Assembly: GCA_947564735.1 (NCBI GenBank)
Contig: CANOEC010000039.1
Coordinates: forward strand, 1 to 36,324
Length of the DNA: 36,324 nucleotides
Direction of reading: 5' to 3'
Source: an uncultured Lachnospiraceae bacterium
Lineage (GTDB): Bacteria; Bacillota; Clostridia; Lachnospirales; Lachnospiraceae
In this document: piece by piece, positions 6,577 to 12,683 of the stretch
How the letters are laid out: each line of letters begins with the position of its first letter
Position numbering within the stretch: the first letter of the stretch is position 1
Translations under genes and position numbers: made by a program
The notes under the pieces: model-generated
What the model saw: the letters and a program-made list of their open reading frames with translations, nothing else
Told to the model about the DNA's origin: nothing
Databases searched by the model: none

Positions 6577-6941
6577 ACTGTTCCGATTCCCGCCAGTCCT
6601 GCGAAATGCTGTTTCCTGCCCATAAGCTCTTTCTGCTTTTCTTCCGGCAGACGCATGAAAATATCATCATAATCAATGTCACCGGTATTCATTTCCCTTG
6701 CGGCCATGATAAGCTGTGTATGCAGCCATTCCTCCCACAAGTCCTCAAACAGTTCCCTGCTGTCCGTAAAAGTAAAATCATTCTCAAAGCCTGTCGGTGG
6801 TGTATAGTATTGCAGCTTTACAAAGCCATACCTGCCAACATCAACTACCACAATGTCCACATCTTCAAGCTCCACAAAGGCATCCGCCACCTTCCGGCAT
6901 TTTTCTCGTTCTTCCTCCGTAATATATGTTTTCTTCGCCAT
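6573..6941 (-). CDS. Small acidic mobile-element protein, function unknown
   Basis: This 122-residue protein starts at MAKKTYITEEEREKC, with GGAGG 5 bases upstream; an ATG four codons earlier overlaps that ribosome site. It begins with a charged helix. A beta-rich centre follows (VDIVVVDVGRYGFVKLQYYT), then an acidic helix (DSRELFEDLWEEWLHTQLIM), and it ends glycine-rich. It carries many more acidic than basic residues. Acidic small proteins in mobile elements can be DNA mimics or anti-defence factors, but nothing here proves that. It is the first gene after the promoter at 6971-6999. Confidence 0.6.
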   Translation of the reverse strand: MAKKTYITEEEREKCRKVADAFVELEDVDIVVVDVGRYGFVKLQYYTPPTGFENDFTFTDSRELFEDLWEEWLHTQLIMAAREMNTGDIDYDDIFMRLPEEKQKELMGRKQHFAGLAGIGTV

Positions 6942-6970
6942 GTATGCCTCCATTCCCTGTCCATAGCAGT

Positions 6971-6999
6971 ATCATACACTCCATCTGAAAAAATTTCCA
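6971..6999 (-). promoter_or_regulatory. Promoter beside palindrome copy 3
   Basis: On the minus strand TGGAAA (6999-6994) and TATGAT (6976-6971) are 17 bases apart, matching 4 and 5 of 6 consensus positions. The palindrome ends at the first base of the -35 box. The promoter would drive the 6573-6941 gene and those after it, with the palindrome well placed as an operator or activator site. Confidence 0.5.
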
Positions 7000-7023
7000 C
7001 CTCTGGACATTGTGTCCAGAAGT
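6999..7023. repeat. 25-bp intercistronic palindrome, copy 3
   Basis: The half site TCTGGACA is kept in inverted form; this copy differs from copy 1 at a few outer and central bases. It starts 3 bases after the stop codon of the replication gene. It is followed on the minus strand by a run of six T, so it could also weakly terminate the rep transcript. Confidence 0.8.
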
Positions 7024-7026
7024 TTA

Positions 7027-8112
7027 TTATGTGATTCCTTTTTCTGCCCACCCGCCGCCATACATATCATGCTGCACTTCCTGCTGGTAGTAATGGCTCA
7101 TGGTTGAGGGGGCATTATAAAGGGCAGTAATCAGATATGCCCGGATATTGGTGATCTTTGATGTAGTGTCTTTCATGCAGTCCATGACATACGCCACATG
7201 GCTGCTGTTTATTTTCAAAAAACGGGATTTTACAAGCTCATAAGGGTAATCTTCCCCATTGATGCGGATTGCCCTGCGCTTTACACAGACCACATCGCAG
7301 ATTGTTTCGTAGATTTCCTCATACATTTCCTTATCCCCATATTGGGCATATTTCATGTGATGCTCGTATTCCAGATTTTTACGGATCAATGCCATATATG
7401 CGGTTGATTCATCCATCACATCAATCGTATCGGCTTTTTCCTGCAACCTAAAGTTATCCACACCTCCCACAGATTGATTGATAGGATTGGGATAACTCAT
7501 ATCAGTATGATTCTGTTTAGTCTGGTTATAGTTAGTATAATTAGGGTCTGATTCGCCGACTTCTTGAAGTTCGTTTTCCCGACCTCTTGAAGTCAGTTTT
7601 TCCGACCTGCTGAAATCGGTTTTTCCGACCTCTTGAAGTCGGTTTTCCTGACTTCCTGAAGTCGGCTTTTCCGACCTCTTGAAGTCGGTTTTTCCGACTT
7701 CTGTGGAAATATCAGCTTTTGAAGGGTCTTTCCTGCCCTCATCCTGTATAACAAAATTCTTCACATAAATGATATCTGGTTTTCCAAGCCCCCGGCGGAT
7801 TTTCTCGATCAATCCTATTCCTTTGCTTGCATCCAGTTCTGCAAGAACCTTTACTGCCTTTTCCTTGCTACAGCCCAAATCTTCCCGGATATTTTCTATT
7901 GTGTAAATGATATATGCCCGGTTTTCATCGTCCAGCCACCCGTTTTTCATGGACATTGACATCCTGTCAAGCATCAACCCATACAGGAGCTTAGCATCGC
8001 TGCTAAGCCCCTTGAAACGCTCGTCCTTGATCAGCAGGCGGGGAACACGGTAAAAAGAAAACTGCTCTGCTTCAATGCCATAGTAATAGTCAAATTTCAA
8101 TGGCTCGCCCAT
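7027..8112 (-). CDS. repA: RepA_N / DUF6017 replication initiator
   Basis: A 361-residue protein started at MGEPLKFDYYYGIEAEQFSF, with GGAGG 8 bases upstream; an open stretch before it lacks a ribosome site. Residues about 7-100 are the RepA_N winged-helix domain (FYRVPRLLIKDERF, then LSSDAKLLYGLMLDRM), which binds origin repeats. The hinge (about 140-186) is low-complexity and is encoded by a tandem 23-bp DNA repeat. The C-terminal domain (about 235-361) carries the DUF6017 pattern, including VKRRAIRINGEDYPYELVKS, ITNIRAYLITALYNAP and HDMYGGGW. RepA_N plasmids commonly have their origin inside the rep gene, which the repeat array supports. With parA and parB upstream, it suggests the outer element can replicate while excised. 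Confidence 0.9.
   Translation of the reverse strand: MGEPLKFDYYYGIEAEQFSFYRVPRLLIKDERFKGLSSDAKLLYGLMLDRMSMSMKNGWLDDENRAYIIYTIENIREDLGCSKEKAVKVLAELDASKGIGLIEKIRRGLGKPDIIYVKNFVIQDEGRKDPSKADISTEVGKTDFKRSEKPTSGSQENRLQEVGKTDFSRSEKLTSRGRENELQEVGESDPNYTNYNQTKQNHTDMSYPNPINQSVGGVDNFRLQEKADTIDVMDESTAYMALIRKNLEYEHHMKYAQYGDKEMYEEIYETICDVVCVKRRAIRINGEDYPYELVKSRFLKINSSHVAYVMDCMKDTTSKITNIRAYLITALYNAPSTMSHYYQQEVQHDMYGGGWAEKGIT
7556..7706. repeat. Tandem 23-bp iteron array inside rep (candidate replication origin)
   Basis: Six units begin at 7556, 7579, 7602, 7625, 7648 and 7671, with a partial seventh at 7694. Each carries a near-palindrome close to CCGACYTCTTGAAGTCGG followed by a T-run. The period of 23 bases is not a multiple of three, so the encoded residues repeat only every 23 codons (EVGKTDF ... 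EVGKTDF ... EVGESD). That points to selection on the DNA rather than on the protein. The location in the hinge-coding part of a RepA_N gene fits an origin. Confidence 0.85.
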
Positions 8113-8125
8113 TTTACCGCCTCCT

Positions 8126-9001
8126 TCACTGTTTCCTCTTCCATTCCTCCAAAAGCTCAACAATGACACCTTCTATGTCGTCATTGGAATATTCCTCTGG
8201 AAAATATCTGCTGATCTTATCGCCCTTGATTGTCACTTTTCTTTCCTTCGGCTTTTCCTCTGTCAGTATCAGCCTGACCATTGCAAGGGTAAGCTCACCG
8301 CTTTTCCCATATTCCTTCAGCTTTGCCGCCTGTGCATTGGAGACCGATGCCCCTGTTTCCTGGAGAATGACCGTCACAAACTGCTGCTGTTCTTCTGACA
8401 AAAAGGAAATATCCACTCCCTGTGCTATCCCTATCTTTTTCTTATCCACCATGTCAAGCAGTTCGTCAGAAAGCCTTGCAAGCCATACATACCTCTGCAC
8501 CGTCTTTCCGCTCTCCCCTGCGGCTTCCCCCACTTCGTCGAGGGTACTGCCGCCTTTGCTGCCTTGATGCTTCATCGCTTCATATTTCATGGAATAAGCC
8601 CTTGCTTTTTCGCTCGGCAGAATGTCCTCCCGCTGGATATTGGAATCCACCATGATGATTGTGGCTTCATCGTCCGTATAATTCCTGACAATGACGGGCA
8701 TTGTATCAAGCCCTGCCCGCTCAGAGCCACGTTTCCTCCGGTGTCCGGCTATGATCTCATAACCGCCGCCCTCCCTCGGCCTTGCAAGCCCCGGCACAAG
8801 CACACCATATTTACTGATGCTCTCCGTGGTTTCCTCCATCTTTTCATCATCAAGGACACGGAAAGGGTGTCCTTTGAATGTATATAAGTCAGACAGCTTC
8901 GCATTGATGATCTGCTCCCCTGCCGTATTTTCCGCACCACCAAATAAATCGTCAAAACTGTTCAGCCTGACTTTCGATGCGCTCCCTGCCTTACTGCCCA
9001 T
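8126..9001 (-). CDS. parB: ParB/Spo0J-family partition protein
   Basis: A 291-residue protein started at ATG 9001, 9 bases after GGAGG, overlapping the parA stop by 11 bases. After a variable N-terminus comes the ParB nuclease-like CTP-binding domain, with LSDLYTFKGHPFRVLDDEKM and the signature GHRRKRGSERAG near residues 90-102. Next is the helix-turn-helix region (SGKTVQRYVWLARLSDELLD, about 165-185) that reads parS. A C-terminal segment for dimerization ends EEWKRKQ. It would load on centromere sites and recruit ParA to keep the element in both daughter cells while it is circular. Chromosomal Spo0J is usually paired with a soj of its own near oriC; the neighbours here make it the element's copy. 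Confidence 0.92.
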   Translation of the reverse strand: MGSKAGSASKVRLNSFDDLFGGAENTAGEQIINAKLSDLYTFKGHPFRVLDDEKMEETTESISKYGVLVPGLARPREGGGYEIIAGHRRKRGSERAGLDTMPVIVRNYTDDEATIIMVDSNIQREDILPSEKARAYSMKYEAMKHQGSKGGSTLDEVGEAAGESGKTVQRYVWLARLSDELLDMVDKKKIGIAQGVDISFLSEEQQQFVTVILQETGASVSNAQAAKLKEYGKSGELTLAMVRLILTEEKPKERKVTIKGDKISRYFPEEYSNDDIEGVIVELLEEWKRKQ

Positions 9002-9776
9002 TGCCAAGCACCTCCTCCGTCAAAGACTGGTATGCGCCTGCAACCCTGCCTTTCGGGTCATGCTGGTAGATGCTGACACCTTCTGCGGAAGTTTCCGCAG
9101 CCCTTACCGACATCGGTATGCTGTTCTCAAATATCCGTACCTTACTGCCGTATGTGTCGATAAGAAGCGCCGTAATATCCCTCGCATAATTGGTACGGTT
9201 ATCCACCATTGTCAGCAGTATGCCCTCAATCTCCAATCTCTGGTTGATCTGCCGCTTCACCTTTCCTATGGTCTTGATAAGCTGTTCCAGACCTTTTACG
9301 GGCAGATATGCCGCCTGTACTGGTATCAGTATGCTGTTGGCACAGGCAAAGGCATTTATGGTTATCATACCGAGAGAAGGCATACAGTCAATCAGGATAT
9401 AATCGTACTGCCCTTTTACCATCTCCACATAGGAGCGCATCATGATCTCCCGGCTCATCACGTTCACAAGAGAAACTTCCAGACCGGACAGCTCAATGTT
9501 CCCCGGCATCAGGTCAATGCCTTCGTCATGCTTTAAGATGCCGTAGCCCGGTTCCATTTCTTCATCATTGATAACCTTTTCCATTACATTCGCAAGGGTG
9601 ACCTCCAGCTTATCCGGCTCCGTGAAGCCCAGGCTTGCGGTCAGGCTTCCCTGTGCGTCTGCGTCAATCAGTAAAACTCTTTTTCCCTGCTTTGCCAGCC
9701 CGATTCCTAAGTTGCTCGTTGTGGTGGTCTTGCCCACCCCGCCTTTCTGGTTTGCGATTGCTATAATCTTACACAT
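8991..9776 (-). CDS. parA: ParA/Soj-family partition ATPase
   Basis: This 261-residue ATPase opens MCKIIAIANQKGGVGKTTTT, with the deviant Walker A motif (residues 11-18, signature lysine in KGGVGKT). It then shows LLIDADAQGSLT and the Walker B-like YDYILIDCMPSLGM. There is no N-terminal helix-turn-helix, so it is the short (type Ib/Soj) form that depends on ParB. It forms ATP-dependent dimers on the nucleoid and moves ParB-bound DNA. It is directly upstream of and overlaps parB, and is followed by the rep gene: a parA-parB-rep block typical of clostridial conjugative elements related to Tn1549. Start ATG at 9776 with GGAGG upstream. Confidence 0.93.
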   Translation of the reverse strand: MCKIIAIANQKGGVGKTTTTSNLGIGLAKQGKRVLLIDADAQGSLTASLGFTEPDKLEVTLANVMEKVINDEEMEPGYGILKHDEGIDLMPGNIELSGLEVSLVNVMSREIMMRSYVEMVKGQYDYILIDCMPSLGMITINAFACANSILIPVQAAYLPVKGLEQLIKTIGKVKRQINQRLEIEGILLTMVDNRTNYARDITALLIDTYGSKVRIFENSIPMSVRAAETSAEGVSIYQHDPKGRVAGAYQSLTEEVLGNGQ

Positions 9777-9793
9777 GGTTTTATTCCTCCGTA

Positions 9794-9976
9794 TTATTCA
9801 GATTTTTCTTTGATGTTGGCTTTCTGCACTTCCACATAAGCCCGGTAATACCTGTTTGTACCTTTGTTCCGGTACAGTTCCGAAACTTCCGTCACAGCCA
9901 CTTTGGGCTGTCTTTTCAGAATCTTCTCGAACCACTTAATATCATTCTTCGTTCCCATCAGTCGAATTTTCAGCAC
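9794..9976 (-). CDS. DUF3970-family small protein
   Basis: I start this 60-residue protein at a GTG (9976) giving VLKIRLMGTKNDIKWFEKIL, with GAGAGG 4 bases upstream. An ATG seven codons in is an alternative, and the longer open frame has no supporting site. It has the pattern KIRLMGTKNDIKWF ... VSELYRNKGTNRYYRAYVEV, which resembles DUF3970 proteins. Its function is unknown. It overlaps the end of the DUF6075 gene and lies 17 bases ahead of parA, so it is probably co-transcribed with the partition genes. Confidence 0.7.
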   Translation of the reverse strand: MLKIRLMGTKNDIKWFEKILKRQPKVAVTEVSELYRNKGTNRYYRAYVEVQKANIKEKSE

Positions 9977-10460
9977 GTTTCCTCTCCATTTCTGCAAGGA
10001 TTTCTTCAATGGGCTTCGGTTTCTGGCAATACTCCGGATACCGGAGCTGAATGCCCTGCCAGAAGTACATCGCATAGCCACAGCAGAAAATATCGCTTAC
10101 GGAATACTCCCTGCACTCCCTGATCTGCTCGTCCTTGCGCTTATAATCGTCAACACTCGGTGTTCCGTCCGTATAAAGGTTAAAGGCAAGCCGTACCACC
10201 CGGACACTGCCGCTTGTCTGCCAGCCCTGATGCAAACACTCTGTTTTGATGTACCCGGACTGGATGTCGTAAATCTGGCTGAAGTGATTCCTTGTGTCCT
10301 CTGAAATACCGAGAATGTAGATCAATGCCTTGTGGTAGCAGTCCTGATACCTTGCCTGTTCCAATTTTTCATAGTAGAATTTCTCGTGTTCCTCATTGTA
10401 AAAAACCATGTGTGTGTTGTTGGCGCTCTGCGCCTCTGCTCTTACCGCTGTGCTGTTCAT
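9942..10460 (-). CDS. DUF6075-family protein
   Basis: A 172-residue protein starting at ATG 10460 behind AGGAGGG. The recognisable pattern is FYNEEHEKFYYEKLEQARYQ, then DCYHKALIYILGISEDTRNH, CLHQGWQTSGSVRVVRLAFN and an SDIFCCGYAMYFWQGI segment. This matches the DUF6075 family seen repeatedly in Firmicutes mobile elements near parA and rep genes. It has conserved cysteine and histidine residues but no proven activity. It is the first gene of the element transcribed away from the tsf boundary. An array of TTGAGTA sites lies 70-135 bases upstream and may control it. Confidence 0.75.
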   Translation of the reverse strand: MNSTAVRAEAQSANNTHMVFYNEEHEKFYYEKLEQARYQDCYHKALIYILGISEDTRNHFSQIYDIQSGYIKTECLHQGWQTSGSVRVVRLAFNLYTDGTPSVDDYKRKDEQIRECREYSVSDIFCCGYAMYFWQGIQLRYPEYCQKPKPIEEILAEMERKRAENSTDGNEE

Positions 10461-10527
10461 TATATACCCTCCTGGTTATTATTTTTTATATAAAGGATTG
10501 AGATAGGGTTTTAAGGAACTGCTATAA

Positions 10528-10594
10528 TTGAGTAAACTTCGCCGAAGATTGTGAATACTCATTTTACTCAACATCGCCCTTGAGTAATACTCAA
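10528..10594. repeat. Array of TTGAGTA half sites upstream of the DUF6075-parA genes
   Basis: TTGAGTA occurs at 10528-10534 and 10580-10586, and its complement TACTCAA at 10565-10571 and 10588-10594; a near match TACTCAT lies at 10556-10562. The last pair forms a perfect 15-base palindrome around one base (10580-10594). An 11-base palindrome CTTCGCCGAAG sits at 10537-10547. This could be an operator for the parA operon or a parS-like centromere. Confidence 0.6.
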
Positions 10595-10608
10595 CTTGAA
10601 GTGATTTT

Positions 10609-10635
10609 AGACGGTTTCAGACGGTAAAAGACGGT
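10609..10635. repeat. Three AGACGGT repeats at exact 10-base spacing
   Basis: AGACGGT begins at 10609, 10619 and 10629, so all three copies face the same side of the helix. Such short phased repeats near an element end are typical of arm-binding sites for a tyrosine integrase. No integrase gene for the outer element is in the window, so this is inference. Confidence 0.5.
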
Positions 10636-10661
10636 ATTTCTGTTTTTCCTTTTTCGCATGC

Positions 10662-10735
10662 AAAAAAGGCTCTGAAATCCTCATAATCACTTAGAAATGC
10701 GTGATTACAAGGCTTTCAGAGCCTCATATTTTTTT
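10662..10735. terminator. Nested bidirectional terminator after tsf
   Basis: AGGCTCTGAAA (10667-10677) pairs perfectly with TTTCAGAGCCT (10714-10724). Inside it TAATCAC (10684-10690) pairs with GTGATTA (10701-10707). On the minus strand the stem is followed by six T, ending tsf transcription. On the plus strand seven T follow after a short gap. It insulates the ribosomal operon from the adjacent element. Confidence 0.75.
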
Positions 10736-10761
10736 ACGTTGTCTTGTTATGCAAACTTCGC

Positions 10762-11697
10762 TTACATGCCCATCTGCTTTGCAACCTCTTCCGCAAAGTT
10801 CTCTTCTTTCTTCTCAAGGCCTTCACCAGTCTCGTAACGAACAAACTTCTTAACGGAAAGATTTGCATTGTTCTCTTTTGCAACCTGCTCAAGATACTTT
10901 GCTACGGTCTGCTTGCCGTCCTCTGCCTTTACATATACCTGCTCTAACAGACATACTTCCTTCAGCTCTTTGTTCAGACGTCCGTTTACCGCACCCTCAA
11001 TGACCTTCTCAGGCTTGCCAGCCATCTTAGGATCATTTTTAATCTGCTCCGTGAGAATCTCCTTCTCATGAGCCTTGTACTCTTCGGATACTTCATCCGT
11101 AGATACATACTTAGGATATAACGCCGCTACCTGCATCGCAATATTGGTCAGCGCTTCCTTGACCGCATCATTGACCACGTCCGTAGCCGCCTCAACAATA
11201 ACGCCGATTCTGCCGCCGCCATGCACATAAGATACTGCACAGCCATCGTTTGCAACAACTTTCTCAAATCTTCTGATGGTAAGGTTCTCACCGATTACCG
11301 CAATCTTGTCAACCAGCGCGTCTTTTACTGTCTTAGAAGAATCCAAATGCCAGCTTTCTGCAAGGAAAGCATCCATATCCGACGCATCAGAATCAACCGC
11401 CTGCTTAGCAACAGCCTCAACATATGCTTGGAAATCAGCGTTTTTAGCGACAAAATCCGTCTCGGAATTTACTTCTACGACTGCAACCGTTTTATCATCT
11501 TTCACTGCTACACGACAAAGTCCTTCTGCCGCAATTCTGCCTGCTTTCTTCTCTGCCTTAGCCTGTCCGTTCTTTCTCAAATACTCAACCGCCGCATCCA
11601 TATCACCGTCGGTTTCACCGAGTGCCTTCTTACAGTCCATCATGCCTGCACCAGTCATTTCTCTCAACTCTTTTACCATTGCTGCTGTAATAGCCAT
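10762..11697 (-). CDS. tsf: Elongation factor Ts
   Basis: The 311-residue protein is the guanine nucleotide exchange factor for EF-Tu. The N-terminal UBA-like domain reads MAITAAMVKELREMTGAGMM, DCKKALGETDGDMDAAVEYL and RKNGQAKAEKKAGRIAAEG. It contains the TDFVAKN motif (about residue 80) that contacts the EF-Tu G domain. Two exchange subdomains follow, and the C-terminal helix ends EEVAKQMGM. The length is normal for Firmicutes. The start has TAGGAGG upstream and lies 17 bases past rpsB, so the two form the usual operon. It is the last core gene before the mobile-element end. Its coding sequence is intact, so insertion did not damage it. Confidence 0.98.
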   Translation of the reverse strand: MAITAAMVKELREMTGAGMMDCKKALGETDGDMDAAVEYLRKNGQAKAEKKAGRIAAEGLCRVAVKDDKTVAVVEVNSETDFVAKNADFQAYVEAVAKQAVDSDASDMDAFLAESWHLDSSKTVKDALVDKIAVIGENLTIRRFEKVVANDGCAVSYVHGGGRIGVIVEAATDVVNDAVKEALTNIAMQVAALYPKYVSTDEVSEEYKAHEKEILTEQIKNDPKMAGKPEKVIEGAVNGRLNKELKEVCLLEQVYVKAEDGKQTVAKYLEQVAKENNANLSVKKFVRYETGEGLEKKEENFAEEVAKQMGM

Positions 11698-11714
11698 CTA
11701 TCTATCCTCCTAAA

Positions 11715-12461
11715 TTATTCGTTGTCCTCGTCTGTCTCTTCAATCTTCTCAGCTTCCGCCTCTTCAACATATTCCTCGGCGCCCTGATTTGCCTCGATAA
11801 CCGCGTCTGCCATCTTGGCAACGATTAATTTAACGGCTCTGATTGCATCATCATTACCGGGAATGATATAATCAAGTTCTTCGGGATCACAGTTTGTATC
11901 ACCGATGCCAATCAGCGTAATTCCGAGTGCATGCGCTTCTTGAACACAAATTCTCTCTTTCTTAGGGTCAACTACAAAGATGCAGTCGGGAATCCTTGTC
12001 ATATTCTTAATTCCGCCTAAGTTTCTCTCTAACTTCTCCCACTCTTTCTTAATCTGAATAACTTCCTTCTTCGGAAGCACATCGAATGTGCCATCTTCTG
12101 ACATGGTCTCTATCGCTTTGAGTCTTTCAATTCTGGACTGGATTGTCTTGAAGTTGGTAAGCATACCGCCCAGCCATCTCTCATTTACATAGTACATACC
12201 GCAACGCTCCGCCTCTGTCTTGACAGCGTCCTGAGCCTGCTTCTTTGTTCCAACAAAAAGAATGGTGCCACCCTGTGAAGCGACGTCAAATACTGCCTTG
12301 TATGCTTCGTCAACTTTACCTACGGATTTCTGCAGGTCAATGATGTGGATACCGTTTCTCTCCGTAAAGATATAGGGAGCCATCTTAGGGTTCCATCTTC
12401 TTGTCTGATGTCCGAAATGAACACCTGCTTCTAATAACTGCTTCATTGAAATAACGCTCAT
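11715..12461 (-). CDS. rpsB: 30S ribosomal protein S2
   Basis: I start the 248-residue protein at [20 protein letters not shown], which follows TGGAGGTAGAGAC. An open extension of ten codons upstream spans that ribosome site and is not part of the protein. Hallmarks are [66 protein letters not shown] and the [14 protein letters not shown] helix. The C-terminus is an acidic tail, common in clostridia. S2 docks late on the small subunit near S1 or the platform. It heads the rpsB-tsf operon directly after the motility operon. Confidence 0.98.
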   Translation of the reverse strand: MSVISMKQLLEAGVHFGHQTRRWNPKMAPYIFTERNGIHIIDLQKSVGKVDEAYKAVFDVASQGGTILFVGTKKQAQDAVKTEAERCGMYYVNERWLGGMLTNFKTIQSRIERLKAIETMSEDGTFDVLPKKEVIQIKKEWEKLERNLGGIKNMTRIPDCIFVVDPKKERICVQEAHALGITLIGIGDTNCDPEELDYIIPGNDDAIRAVKLIVAKMADAVIEANQGAEEYVEEAEAEKIEETDEDNE

Positions 12462-12636
12462 GTCTCTACCTCCATTTGGTTGTTCTTCCATATGTCATGA
12501 CTCTGCTGCCACCTCCGCGTTTAGAAGCACCGGCAGCCTTTGTGTACATCCACAAATCTGCGGGCACACTGACATATGTGATTACTTGGTTAATTGTTGA
12601 TGCTGTGATACACACACTTAAATAAAATAACATAAA
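12462..12636 (-). promoter_or_regulatory. rpsB leader region
   Basis: The 175 bases between the upstream operon terminator and rpsB hold no gene. They must contain the rpsB promoter, though I cannot fix a convincing -35/-10 pair. GCTGCC and GGCAGC (12505-12510 and 12532-12537) can pair across a GGAGG-containing loop shortly before the true ribosome site. This is the sort of structure through which S2 could regulate its own mRNA. Confidence 0.4.
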
Positions 12637-12660
12637 ATAACCCCTTTTGCAAGGGGTTAT
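12637..12660 (-). terminator. Rho-independent terminator ending the flagellar operon
   Basis: A perfect 10-bp stem (12637-12646 with 12651-12660, AACCCC core) with a 4-base loop is followed on the minus strand by a T-rich tract. It lies 23 bases past the stop of the last motility-operon gene and separates it from rpsB-tsf. Confidence 0.88.
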
Positions 12661-12683
12661 CATATTTTTTCAATTTCACCGTT

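Noticed and set aside
7556-7706. Possible CRISPR array
   Set aside because: The units are contiguous 23-bp palindromic repeats with no variable spacers and lie inside the rep coding sequence.
8817-9536. Open frame of 239 codons on the plus strand
   Set aside because: It runs antisense through parB and parA, both of which carry clear family motifs and good starts.
12462-12491. Ten-codon N-terminal extension of rpsB
   Set aside because: It overlaps the GGAGG ribosome site of the true start, and S2 proteins begin near [13 protein letters not shown].
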